A stretch of DNA of 64,000 nucleotides. It comes from Eremophila alpestris peregrina (lineage: Eukaryota > Chordata > Aves > Passeriformes > Alaudidae). The stretch covers positions 16,726,952-16,790,951 of the forward strand of contig WMCF01000008.1 in NCBI GenBank assembly GCA_009792885.1. Reading direction: 5' to 3'. The notes beneath the pieces are model-generated. The model was not told the origin of the DNA. It was given only the letters and a program-made list of their open reading frames with translations, and made no database searches. Within the stretch, counting starts at the first letter, position 1. Each line of letters opens with the position of its first letter. The position numbers and the translations under genes were made by a program. This document shows, piece after piece, positions 35,801 to 48,425 of the stretch.

Positions 35801-37742
35801 CACTTTGATGAGGAACCACTGCAATGCAATATCTAATGAACCAGGGTGTCAGTGCAGACTTGAAATTTGAACAGTTGTTTTCACTTGACTTTACAAAAAA
35901 AAAAAAAAGGAAGGGAAAATAATGACATTTCTAAAAAAATATTCTTTGAGTAGTGCTACTGAACACACAGAGTAAGGTGTTACTGCAGAAATGGCTATAT
36001 TAAAATGAATAGGCAGTGAGGAAAAAAACCCTTTCAATTTAATAAAAATGCATTAATGCAAACATTTTATTGTAAATTACTTTGATGTTTTGCAATTACT
36101 TCAAATCTGTAATACACCGAAAAAATCTTCTCAAGTTTACAGGAAGTTTGCCCTTCTTACCTTCTTTGTGTTTGCATATCTGTAGACTATTGCATATCTT
36201 AAAATATAGCTGAAATAGGAACTAACTAGCTTCTTAAAATGCAATTCCACCATGCTTCAGCTTGCCTTAACTACGAATTTCAAAGATTCAGCTAAAATGC
36301 TGACAGAACATCTGTGTTTTTTTCCACCACATGGATGTCACCAGCACAGGAGAATCTGAAAGAAACATCTGGGTCCATCTTGCTAGTTAATGGATTTTTT
36401 TCCTTGAGGAATAATCTGGCCATGATAGAAGAGCAAAGGTTTGCTCTACCCTGCAGAATGTCCATTATCAGGGAACTAGCATTAGGGAAGAAAAGTAATT
36501 GGCAGACTAAGCACATTCAATATGGCATTTATTCAGGATACAGATCTCACCTGTTTTTCATGGTTGCTGTTTAAGGTAAATAGCATAGCATTTGTAAATG
36601 CTGAAACTTCTCACATTTGATGAATGGTATGATCTAAGATCTTGGCAATACTGCATTCTTTCTTTTTGAGCCTACCACGTTTAGCAAGACTTTCTAATGA
36701 GACTACAGTTGTAGTGCAGTTGTACAGAATGTCTGTCACTGAGACTTCTGTGCAGCATATCTGCCCTCAGACATTATGCAAACCTCAGTAGAAGATTTCC
36801 CAACGGTTTTGATAGGCAAAATTTAAGAAAATGAAAATAATGAAACCAAACTTACCCTTCTTTCAACTGTTTTAGAATTGGGTTATATTTTAAATGGCAA
36901 GTTATTCCACATTGTATGCATCTACAAGGGGGCCTTGTAGAAGGTCTTTCATTTATCCTTTTGTTCTAGATCCAAGTGTATCTATGAATTCCCTCCTGGA
37001 CACAGGTTTCTGTTTGTCACGGTGAAGAACTAAGTGGCAGTAGAGGTTGGCTTACATGCTTAGATGATCATTTCCAGACTGATGATCCTGAATGTGAGTG
37101 ACAGCAAATAGGGATCTCTTTTGCAATTAAATCTGCACACTATTTTAGGGCTTGATATTGTTTGGTTTTTAATCACCCATTTGTCTTTGCATTTCCTTCT
37201 TTCTCAGTTTTAGAGCTGCGCTATGTTTTGCAAGAATAAGGAGACATTCATAATTACTTGCACTGTTCTTCATTTTCCTCTTAGTATATTAGAGACTGCA
37301 AAACAGGTTATTAGTGTATGCACTCCACCCCTTGGCAGAGGCATTGTCCCTAAGCACCATTAGTGTCACAGAGATCCATTTGATTTCCCACAAAAGAATA
37401 ACACAGATCTTAGAACTCCTAGGATTCAAGTAACGGTGCATGACAATCTAAAGCCAAGCTTTTCATTTAGGAGGATTTCCTCCTTGGTTGCTTTATTTCA
37501 TGTTGGTGATTCTAATGACTGATTAGAACCCCAATTCTAAAGATTGTGGTGAATTCAAGTGAAAATGTCCATAATAGTTTGGCTCAGCTGTTTATTACAT
37601 ATTTAATATAAAAGTTTCTAAGTCATATTGGTTTTAGAGAACAGAAAAGTCTTTCCTTCCCTATTCTATTCATTTGTTGAAAAATTGGACAAATAATCTC
37701 CCCAAAAATTAAATAAATAAAAACAGTCTTACGGCTCTATTC

Positions 37743-37778
37743 CTCATCATCATCATCAAAAAAAAAAAAAAAAAAAAA
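37743..37778 (+). repeat. (TCA)n followed by A21
   Basis: About four TCA trinucleotides lead directly into a run of 21 A (37758-37778). The run could be a retroposon tail, but the sequence upstream matches no family I know. Confidence 0.85.
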
Positions 37779-40700
37779 CCTTGTGGGAAACATAATTTTG
37801 ATTTTTCAATATATTTTTTTAGAAGAATTACAAAAAATATGTGAGGCTTCAAATGGCTCTCTGGTCTCAAACAAGGCTACTGGAAACAATTTTCCATCCA
37901 TTACAAGTAATAGGCAGTAAAAATCCACCAACAATGAACTCTTTAAATTAAAAATAGCACATTATTTTAACAAAGATTTTGCTTGTTCAGGCTGTAAAAG
38001 GAAAACACTTTAAGGTTTTTATTAAACCGTGAGGACATAAAAAATGGCTTACGTAAATAAAGTAGCAATAATCAAAACCAAAGACACAAGATAAAAATGA
38101 CATTTTAATTTTAGGTATACACCCAATTTATGGGTCTTCACGAAATCAAATCAGACACCCCTACAATGAAACATAAGAACCTGAGGAATGATCATGAAGG
38201 TTTTCAGTCTATTTCTTTTACCTCTGTAACTTCACTGGAAGTTGACAATCAAACAATCTGGAACATAGGGTTAGGGTATTGAAAATAGTGTAGTGTCACT
38301 GTATGAAATGGGGTATTGTGCTTTGTTTGGATTTTTTTGCAAAAATTTCTGAGTCTTCACTTCTGCTCATTTTGTACAGTAAATGTAGAAAAGATTCTTA
38401 TTTCCCCACTTTTTTATATATTTAAGGTGATATTTTACACAGAAGAGGAAACTTTAATATAATAGATATCTATACCTAGTTTCCTAGAGGATCATAAGAA
38501 GTTTCATAATTGAAATTTCACACCAATAAATATGTTTCATAATATCTAAAATGCATCCCTCAAAAAAAAAAGGTTATATCAAATTGGTCTATACTGACCT
38601 TTTGACAGATTAAACTGTTACTAGATATTAACAACAGGAATCATGTGGGGTTGCAGAGCTTTAAGCAATTGTATAATATTGTCTCAATCTTCACTGAATT
38701 AATGAACTTATCTGTGTTGTGACCACCACAGTTCAGAAGCAGGAAAAGAAAGTGTACGTTTATTCTATGTGTCTCCTCAAAGATGAACTGCTGAGTAGGA
38801 ATAATCTTCTAACAAATCAAAACTTCAGCCAAATCTAAATACATATTTTTAAAATTCTTTTTTTCATGGAGTTACTTCACTGTATTATGAAATGAATATT
38901 GCACATTCTATTAAAACATCACAAAATAAAACAACACACAAGCCCTCTGCCACAAGACAAAGAGTGTTTTCCAAATAACTCTAGAGGATTTTGTTGCTAA
39001 CACTTATGGGTTTACAATAATCTGAGCTAAGAGTTGAAGCTTTTGTTCCTGTCTAACAATAATGGAAAAGCCATACATTTATGATTTTGTTAGGCATGGT
39101 GTGCCCTAATGCTGCTTTTGTTTTTTATGTGGATGTTCTGCAAATCCATCTGTCCCTCCATAGCTGTAGTCTGGCACCAGCAGACTTATCTCTGAAAAGA
39201 ATGTAAATTCCATAACGCCGCTGCGAGCACAAAGACACATGACTACTGTCAGGAAAAAATGAAAAATGTTCATTTTAAGGTCTTACTTTCTGCATTAAGT
39301 AGTCCTTACATTTCATTTTTCTGGCCTGAAGAATGAAAGTAATTGTCTATCATTTCAAACATTCAAGATCTAGATATCTGAGGGAAAATGAAATATTGAA
39401 GTTGCATATCTTTCCTTTATATGCAGGCACAGATATATAAACACTTTTTTGTTGGTTTTGCTTTTTAGGGTTTGTTTGTTTTTTGGTTTTTTGGGGGTTT
39501 CTTTGTAGCATAGATTGGCTGTGTTAATTTGGCTGCGGGAAACTCCCTGAGGAGGGCTGATATCATCATCACAAAAAACCAAATATAAAGATGAACTTAT
39601 TTAATTTTTCTGTGTTATACAAGATGAAAGCAAAATTTCAAAATATTTACTGCTCATCCACAGAAGAATCAAGATCTAGCTACTTAGAGCTCCTGTCAGG
39701 TTGGGAGATATATAGGAAAGTGCTATTTCTATTCAAAATATTTAGCATTTAGAAAAATTTTCAGCCACTCTTACAATCTTCTTAATCATATATATGCACC
39801 TGAGTTCAACAGACTCTGTAGCCTATTTAATGGAAAACTCTTTCAGAATGATGGGAACACCACATCCCTGTACATGATCTGGAACTGTGAGAGGAATATG
39901 CTGATCTTTGCCTTTAGCACTCAGGTGAGTATCCTCATAAGGTCTGAGACACAACATAAACTACATAGACAGCTGTGCCCGTAACTGTGCCTCCCAGCTC
40001 TGTAAAACAAGAAGGGAAAGGCAGCCAAAGCACCTTAAAGTAAGTGTTTAAGGTTCAGTTGCCTAAAGGCACGTAGCTATTGGCATCTGAAAAGCCCTGT
40101 AGTCCCAGAAACACCCAGGTGGAGCTGGCCCTTGAGATGCAGGAGTAATAGCCTGAAACCCTTTTGAGAAAATGTAAGTCCCCTATCCCAGTTCTTCACA
40201 ACCAATTAAGGTATTGCATTAGCTCAAATTTTAGTACAGAAGTTACTGTGTTCAGAGAAAATCTCTCAGTCATCTGCACTGACTGTACACTGCAAAGCAG
40301 ATTTTGAGAGTGCTACCTGGAACCTGTGTGGAGGAAATTAAGAGAAAGTACACACTCCTGGAGTGCAGCCCAATGCAGCCCAACTGCTAATGAGCATCAA
40401 GTCTGTGGAATGAAAGTAAGAAATCCTGAAACAGATTGGATGTTGGGACTTTATCACGACCTGTTTCACTGCGCAGATACAATTGCTTTGAATTACACTA
40501 TTTGCTAAAGTAGATATATGTAATCAATCCATTTCCTGTTTCTAGTGACCATGTAGCAACACTATACCTCCTTCATACCAGCTGAAGGAGGTATATTTTC
40601 TCATTTCCAGGAGAAGAGAGGTTCTCCACCTTAGCTACTGAAACCATTCTCCTGGCAGTCAGTAGGGAAGAGCCCTGAGAGGAGCAAGCCCTTAACTAAA

Positions 40701-43257
40701 ACAAAACATGGGAATCCAGATGCTACCACAGGTCATATACTGGATGGTATATATGTTCAACTTTGACACTCCCAGAGAGTGTCCATTTCCTTTCTTGAGG
40801 TCCTCATGCTCTACAAATTATCCAGGCTTCTGAGGATGAGTAATCTGACTGCTGTCCAGACATCATTTCTCATTTCTATTTCTCCTACACTCAGTAGATG
40901 CAGAGGGGTCTTTAAAAGACTTTAACTAAAGCATTGAGAAATCTTCAAAACAATTGAATCTGATTTGACCTTGAATATACCAACAGAGATAAGCAAGGAG
41001 TGAAGATTTCATAATCTAATTCTTGACCATATTTGGTATGTGGCCTAATTAAGGACAATCTTGAAAATATAGGCATCAAGTACACAATGCAACATTTTTC
41101 TCAAGGTAATTAGGCAGACTACAGAGAATGTTGTACTTCAAACTGTATAATTGTAAAGGTATAGCAGAGATCGGGATAATATTTCTGTGCTTCATTAAGC
41201 ACCCAAATTTAGGCATTTAGAAAAATTTCTGGAAAGACTTAGAGACTTCAGTAAACCTGAAATCCAGTCATACTATACTTCTGTGTGATACTTTGTGGAT
41301 TATAAATTTTGTGGAGTTTAAGAGGATTTATCTGGCCTTGGAGATTACTACCATGAGATATTTTTGACTAGACCTTGCTAATATTTTTTAGAAACATTTA
41401 TTGTGAAGACATTTCACATATTGTGAAGGGATTTCTGTGTAATTAGTATCAGTTTTGCAAAAAAGCCACAAACAGCAATAAATGTAACAGACACATTTGA
41501 AAAAAAAGCTTTGAGAACTAAAGAAATAGATGTAGTTCATGGGCATTCTGAGAAATGCTTTCAGTACATGTTAGCTTTTAACCGAATTAGTGTCAATGAC
41601 AGCCACTGCCTTTCTGCAGGGCTCTGGTAGACTATTGCATATAGAAAAATATGATAATTTTACACAGATTCAGCAGTGGTTTGGAAGAATGAGGTGATGA
41701 TGTCTGTAACCTTTGAACCCTCATATCCAAAGCACAAAGCATAATTTCATTGACATGTGTAATTGCTCTCTTCAACTATCCTAATGTCTTTTTCATCCCA
41801 GACTCCAGTGCCATGCTGCTCTTTTGCATCTCTGCTGTGAGAGAGGCTCGAATGGCAGGCTGTGAATCATATTCCATTAAGCTCTGAATAGAGCTGCATC
41901 TACTTGGAAAGCTTTACAGCTGCTATTTGATCCAGCCCCAAAACTTACATTTGTGTGACACTTCATTTGCTCATCAAATTAAATTATCTTATAAAAAATC
42001 ATTATTGTATTATGATGTCACTGTTCTAAATGTATATCTAAGTCTTAATGACATATTAAAGTTATGAGAAAATGCATGCAACTCAGGAGAAAAACTTCTT
42101 TTTTTCCTCATCATTTTTCACGACATTTTCAAGGGTCTGGTGCACAATTTTATAAAATGTTGCATGAATATATTGCAATATTGATAAAAATTCGATATTT
42201 GGATACTGTCTTGTTTTGTTCTCCATAGATCTTTTCCAAAGTATACTATTCATTGATTTTGAATAAATTATTACATATTTTGACCCTTAGAAACTTAAGA
42301 GATAAAATATTTAGACTCCCCAGAATGCTGATACTTCTCATTTCTGTCCAAATACCTCTGAGAGATATTATAACTTCTTGACATTTAAGATGAAATAAAA
42401 CGGAGGAGATAAAAGGCTAAGATATGCAAATGAAATCCAAGTATCAATCTTTACCTATGACTAGAACTGAAATTATGGGTGTTGACTGCTGGTCTTCTAA
42501 AGCCTAGATCTAAAATATTTAGGAAGAGGGAGAGTTGTACGGTAACAATATAGCACAAAAATGTACATTATAATTCTTTTATGAGTGGTGAACACTTGTA
42601 TTGCCTTTAGCTGTACCCTGACAACTATTCAGAAAATAAAATGGAAAGAAAATTAGTAAATATAGAGCAGCTGAAAATATTAATTCATTTGTCTATCAAG
42701 AGATGTCTATAATTTTGTATATTTTTCAACCATCTCAAAATTTCTTTCTTCATTAAAAAAAAAAACCAACAAACTATAGTTATACATGCATAGAACATAT
42801 CTGCTGGACCACATTTCAATGAGCTACATTGAATAGCTGGGCTGAAAGAGTGCCTATTGCACTATTGATTAGTGTCCTGAAGCAGTCTCATAAATTGCTG
42901 AATATAGACAAGAAAGCAAATTGCACTTTAGCTTGCACAAACACAACTCAATGGTTCTAAATCAGTGTTGAACTAATTTTCCTTACTCATGATGTATGTG
43001 TTTGAGAATGTCTCTCAGTCTCACTGGCTTAAAAGAAAATGTATCAAAGTAGCATTATTAATATATCAGCTCATTTTAACAACCAGAACCTCAATTTATT
43101 GACTATATTGTGTATCTGGATTTATTAAAAAAAAAAATAAAAAAAGAGCAAATGAACCCAACCAAAGCAAACCAAATCAAACAAACAAAAAAAAGCCCAT
43201 AGAAAAATCTCTGAGCCATCTAGGCTGCAGGGCTTGGAACCATGGCTGATGACAATT
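37779..43257. other. About 5.5 kb with no recognised gene
   Basis: AT-rich sequence with a perfect 13-bp hairpin at 40563-40595 and an exon-like plus-strand interval at 39847-39924. An A-rich stretch with CAAA-type units lies at 43120-43195, just outside the probable LTR that starts at 43258. Confidence 0.5.
40563..40595. repeat. Perfect 13-bp inverted repeat, 7-nt loop
   Basis: TATACCTCCTTCA (40563-40575) and TGAAGGAGGTATA (40583-40595) are exact reverse complements around the loop TACCAGC. Unlike the AT-rich hairpins elsewhere, this stem is close to half GC, making it the most stable simple hairpin I found. Flanks do not extend the pairing. Confidence 0.78.
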
Positions 43258-43523
43258 TGTGGTTTTGGTGTGGTTTTCTGCTGGGTCTAGGAGTCCTGCA
43301 CGCCAACCTACACTGCCCATGTCACATCAGCTAGGTTAGGCATCTGCTCAGGCATAGAAGCTATGGAGGCAAATTGTTTAGTTAAGAACTTTGCCCTTTA
43401 TGACAGACTGGAATGGTTTTGGAGGAAGACAAGGGAGCTCTGTGAGTGATGGAGACATCTTGATAGTTCACAGAGGAGCTCAAAAGCTGTTGAAGATTTT
43501 CAAACATCTGCAAGATTAATCTG

Positions 43524-43529
43524 TTTATT
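43524..43529 (-). promoter_or_regulatory. LTR polyadenylation signal AATAAA
   Basis: TTTATT on plus gives AATAAA on minus (context CCTTAATAAACAG). The short spacing from the TATA box fits a short R region. Confidence 0.5.
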
Positions 43530-43611
43530 AAGGAACTTTCTTTACTGTCAATTCAGGAGCCACTCTCTCATTTACAGTCACTCCATCCAAGACTTTAACT
43601 GAGTGTCCAAA

Positions 43612-43623
43612 GCCCCTTTATAG
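43612..43623 (-). promoter_or_regulatory. LTR TATA box
   Basis: The plus-strand GCCCCTTTATAG reads CTATAAAGGGGC on the minus strand, a near-consensus TATA box. It lies 455 bp inside the proposed LTR and about 90 bp upstream of an AATAAA on the same strand. Confidence 0.5.
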
Positions 43624-44078
43624 TGGGAGGCTCCAGGGAGTAAATGGGTCTCACCTGACTCCCTGCACAACCCACCCTCACACAGTCAGACCAGGGTTCC
43701 CTGCAGGTTCGGCCCCAGGGTTCCCACAGCACAGTCTCAGAGTCACTCATTTGGTTCTCTTAAGTAATGGAATCATGGTGCAGCAATATAATTCAAGCTG
43801 GTGCCTCCAGGGAGGAAACCAAGCAAAGTGATCTCTAGGTATTCATAGCCTTACAGACTATGCACACACTCTTTTTGTGACTTGCATTAGCCTCTGGGTC
43901 CAATTGTAGGTTTTGGTCTGGGCTCTTCTCATTTCCAGCTGGGTCCTGCAGGGTCTCTGCAGCCCCCTGTGTGGCCAGTGATGCAGCTCTGCTTGCCTCT
44001 GTTAGGCCAAAAGTCATGTCTTTGCCTATCCACAGCTGATTTCAGGGGCTTCAGCCATTTGTCACCACCCAGCGCACA

Positions 44079-47000
44079 AATTGAGCTTGGATACTGAGAT
44101 ACCTGTGCTGGGGGTATTCCTCAACACAACAAAAGGTACATGACTGTAATGAACACATGTACGAGTCAGATAGCTGTCCAAAGTCCTTTCATACCATCTG
44201 TCACTTTTACAGAGTAATTTATCATATCTTGGGAAATACCTAAAACAGTCAAGTCAGGCCCTGACCGTGAGAAATCTTAAAATCACCAGCTTGGATATTG
44301 TCCTCAAGCACAGGAATCAGCTCTTAACTGAAACACCAAATAAATTAAGCTATCCCATGGGGCATTTGGCTTGTTCCATAAAGGCATGGACCTCCCATAT
44401 ACCTGTGTCAAATCTCTAAACCCCATGTAGATGTCTCTTATATCCTAGGATATTTCAAAACACTAGCCAGTTACGTGAGAAGCTCAGTGGTCTTTACTTG
44501 TGGTAAGCAAAATAGCTCTCTATGCTTGACTTATAGACTTCCTTTAACTGTAATTATAGGCTAAAACAAGATAAGCAGCTCACAGGCTGACACTAACTTA
44601 TAGCTGCATGCAGTTCAGTGTTAACCTGCACACTAACCATAGGGCATTCTCATTTGGGGCTTGACCTTGCTACCTGAACATAAGCAGCCAATGCTATTTG
44701 AGATATAGGTTGTCCAAAACAGGCTCATGGGTCTAACACTGTGACATGGGACTTAGGAAAAACCCATAGCAAAAAATTTCCCTACTCAGGGGGTAGATAG
44801 AGGCCTGGTAGAATACCCTATGGCGCAGTAAATAGCATTAGATGCCCCTCTTTTAGAAACTCACAGTATTATTCATTTGTTTAATAAGGTTCCAGCTCCC
44901 TGTTGGTTAATGTGAGGTTTCCTATCTGGCTTTCATCCAATGATCTAAATCAACTGCAAATCAACCCATAAGATCTGAACAAAATTCAGCATCTGCATAT
45001 TATTCTACAGGTACATGTGTTTTGTTTCTCTTACAACATCATTCTTCATTTCTTTTCACTGTTCCAGAAAGGCATAAGTGTCCCTCTAGTCCCACATGGA
45101 TGTCCTGGATAACTCAGGACTCTTCAGACGACATTAAATACACATGAGCCAGCAACCAAACACTGATGTCAGAGTTATGGAAGGACTGGAGTTATGTGAG
45201 GAAGAATGCAGCCTGTCCTTTCCAACAAGGCTCAGACATGAAGTAATGCTGCAAGCTTCAGACTCTTCTGCACCTCTATGTCATGCAGTTTTAAGTGCTG
45301 ATGAAATAAAAGGAAGATCACCACAGTAAAAGGACAACTTCTAGAACCATGATTGTGATTTTAGCAATTCATGGAGTTGCTGCATTACCTTAGGTCTGTA
45401 TTGGACTTTAGTATGCATTACCTTCAGAACCAAACTATGTTAAATGCCTTAATTTTTATTTTTTGTATTTAAAATTAAATTGTCCTAAAGCACAGAATTG
45501 TGGATAGAAGGAAACAGAAGGCATACAGAAAAATCACCCTATTTCTATAAAGGTATGTTAATATTTAATCCTAAAGAAAATTAACGAAGTGACTTCCCAA
45601 TTCCCCCCATTTGCATATAAAAAAGAATATAGATGAGCTAATGGTGAAATTTTCAAGTAATGTATAAGTAGTTGCAAGCCCCTATTATTTTTAATGTCAC
45701 CTCAGGTTTTTTTTTTTCTTCCTTCTTAAACCAACATTCTATTTCATATTAATAAAATATAAAATGGTGCAAAAAAATTTAAACTTTACACATAGGAAGC
45801 ATATCTAATGTGAATGCTGTAAGATTATAATTATTACAGTTTCCATTTTTATCCTTCATTGTTGGGCATACTAACATGATTCTTGATATGCTGACACACT
45901 TGAATACTGTAAGACATTATTTTCTCACAAATGGCTTGTAAATGCCCCAATTTTGAGAATTTTTAAGGATAATGTAATATTGAAGGGGAAAACAAATAAT
46001 TTTTTAAATGCAATTAACTGGATAATTGCCATCACAGCAAATCAGCATTGCAAATCCCAGTTTTCATCAGGTCAGCAGATTGATCTTGGCTTGGATCTTT
46101 TAATTCCTGTTGATGGAATGTTTTAATGTTATTCAACCAAACACCAGGGTCATCCTGATCTCAAATTATGTGGTTATTTCCAAAGTACAAGCTGTTTCAA
46201 GGGAAGCCTAGCCCGTTTATTTACTGATGCATGTCCAGATGTGCTTTTCAGACTTTAAAGAACTGAATCAGAAGCAATTCACAAAAGTTCAACATGAATA
46301 ATTTATCTAGTTCTTACACATTTTTGAGAGAAGGGACTCTATATGTTAGCATTTTGCCAATGCAATAAAAAACATTGCTAACTGGGACTTGTGTCAAAGT
46401 GTTTTGGTCACTGGGTTTGTCATGCTTGCACAATAGGTGTTTCATTATTCAAAGGTATTCCAGATTGTCAAAACTCACTGAGGAGGCCAGAAAATCTGGA
46501 TGCCTGCTGATTTGTGAGTGCCTTCAGTAATTTTCTTTCCCAGCTACTGCTGGCTTTGCAGAAAGTCTAATGTTTTCAATACAGATGAAAATGCTCCAAA
46601 CAGTGACTGCTCTGTTGTGAAATGACTCATTTAGAAGATGGCTTATTTCTTTTGTGAGCTCATACACTGAACGTGTAAATATTTGTGCATCCAAATTCAC
46701 AGTTTGGGACAGGCCCTAAGGCTCCACATACTCAAGCACTCCCTTGTTAATGCAGCACACAAGACTATGCAAGAAGGCAGCACAGGGGAGCCAAAATCTG
46801 ATTAGTTTCACCCAGCATTATGCAATGTCTGTATGAAACTGTAAGGCACTGTTCAAGGAGGAAGAGATTGTCTGTCTGAGAAGGTGGCATGTGTCATCCT
46901 GTATTGCTAAAATCTGGGAGCACAGAGCAGCACCAAATCTTGGCCACATGTTCAGGAAAAATTACTGGGGCAGGTACTGAAAGAAGCAGTTGGTGTGAAG

Positions 47001-47428
47001 AAGGGAATGGAGAACTTTTCCTGAGTCTGCTTTATCCAACCTAACAAAATAAAAACTGAAAGTAACATCATTTCTGCCTATAAATGCACCAAGCAGGTAA
47101 ATGCCTAAGAGGAACAAAAGTCACTTTACTTTAAGCACCAAGTTGGCACAAAAACAGAACACAAAAAAACATTAAGAAATTTAGGCTACAAATTAGAAAA
47201 AGGTTTCTAACAATTAAAGCACAGATGTTCAACATTAAAGGTCTTTTAATAAGAGCTTTAGCACCTTTTCAAGTAGAACCTGATAAACTTACATACCCTG
47301 ACAAATCCATTATGTGCCCAAGTAGGGATTAATGAACCAAAAATTTGACCACTAGCTATAGCACTTTTTCTGACCTTGTATATTTAGAAAAAGATATTTC
47401 TTATGGGATTATTTATATTATAAAGAAC
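44079..47428. other. Unassigned, partly GC-richer sequence
   Basis: From 44.08 to about 44.83 kb the sequence stays less AT-rich than the background and borders the probable LTR, but I could not find retroviral motifs in it. From 44.83 to 47.43 kb the sequence is ordinary AT-rich DNA with no convincing frame; a 61-codon plus frame at 45144-45329 is not recognised. Confidence 0.45.
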
Positions 47429-48425
47429 CTCAGGAAGTCCAGCATGTAGTTGTTTCTTGAAGACCCTTAAAGAGGATAAGAGAACTGCATCATCTCTCTG
47501 AGTAACTTCTTCTAATGTTTGACTGTAATCTTGAGAAAAACATTACATCCATCTGGATCTCCCTTTTTTCAATTTATGTGTCATTCTCTCACTACATAAT
47601 TTTGGGCAGGCTTCACTAGCTGACTGCTTCAGCAGACACATTGGACGATATAATTGAGATGTGTCTCTTCCAATTTTAATGATTTTCAGAATCTCTGATT
47701 CTATGGAAAAGTTTGGCTCCACCTTTTTAATAGCCTCCCCATAGGTATTTAGTGATGTGGTTCAGTTCCCTAGCAGTCTACTTTTGAGGGTAGAACACAA
47801 CTCTTCCTTAGCCTCTCTTCACAGGGCAATTGCTCTAGCCCTGAGCCATCATGGTGGCCTGAGCTGAACTGACTCCAGATATTAATGACTATCTTGTGCT
47901 GGGGGGACTAAAACTGATGAGAAGTAAGTAGAGGGGCTAATCCCTCCTTTTTATGTACTGTTTTTGATCCCATAAATGCAGTCCAAGAGGCTGTTCTGTT
48001 GGGCCACTGCTGGCTCATGTTCACCTTGTTGTCCAGCAGACCCTAAGCTCCCTTTCCAAAGAGCTGCTCCCCAGCTCTCTGTCCTTAGCCTGTATCATTT
48101 TCCTCCCCAGGTGCAGGAATTTGAATGTGTCCTCTATGAATTTCATAAGATTCCTGATAGTCCATTTCTCCAGCCTGTCTAGGTCCCTTGAAGTGTGCCC
48201 CTGCACTTGAGCATCTTGATTGGTCCTCCACAGTTTGGTGTCATCTACAGACTTAATAAAAGTGCATATTGATGTTTCCTCCAGGTCATTGATAAAGACT
48301 ACAGTGGACTCTTGGGATACTCCACTTGTTACCAAACTCAAGGTAGATAATCAGCCATTAACCACTGCCCTCTGAGCCCAATCATGGAAAGAGCTTTTTA
48401 CTCATATGGTTGTCCACACACCAAT
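47429..48425 (-). pseudogene. CR1 LINE ORF2 fragment, minus strand
   Basis: A decayed CR1 copy of about 1 kb. The minus-strand frame 48341-48021 reads, in order, VVFINDLEE, SVDDTKLWRT, SRDLDRLEKWTIRNLMKF, FLHLGRK and ELGSSSLERELRV. These correspond to the family's IFINDLDEG, FADDTKLGG, LQRDLDRLDRWAEANCMKFN, VLHLGR and LGSSPLEKDLGV. The catalytic motif FADD is changed to SVDD, keeping both aspartates but losing Phe and Ala. Downstream on the minus strand (47830-47450) further CR1 blocks continue with frameshifts and stops to a region resembling LREVFKK-type carboxy-end coding, with no clean tail. The upstream limit near 48425 is where CR1 similarity fades. Confidence 0.88.
48240..48248 (-). 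other. Degenerate reverse-transcriptase catalytic motif
   Basis: The minus-strand codons for V-D-D sit where CR1 has A-D-D of the FADD box. The two metal-binding aspartates are still encoded although the element is broken elsewhere. Confidence 0.8.

Larger units (their letters stand above)
29432..37742. other. About 8.3 kb with no recognised gene
   Basis: AT-rich and unique-looking. Open frames up to 116 codons (plus 31909-32259, Lys-rich and without family signature) are not convincing. Segments 32280-32530 and 34440-34740 have higher GC than their surroundings. Homopolymer runs occur at 31589-31602 (T14) and 32883-32898 (A16). Confidence 0.5.
43258..44078 (-). mobile_element. Probable solo LTR, 821 bp
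   Basis: Read on the minus strand the segment starts TGTGCGCTGGGTGG and ends CCAAAACCACA, so it has TG...CA ends with matching TGTG/CACA termini. The interval is flanked by AATT on both sides (43254-43257 and 44079-44082), a possible 4-bp target duplication. Inside is a strong TATA box (CTATAAAGGGGC) and, about 90 bp downstream, AATAAA, the usual promoter-to-polyadenylation arrangement of an LTR. GC content is clearly above the local background. No retroviral genes were recognised beside it. The 4-bp flank has little statistical weight, so the boundaries are provisional while the LTR nature is fairly well supported. Confidence 0.55.

Noticed and set aside
38265..38280. Telomere-like AGGGTTAGGGT
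   Set aside because: Fewer than two TTAGGG units, not an interstitial telomere array.
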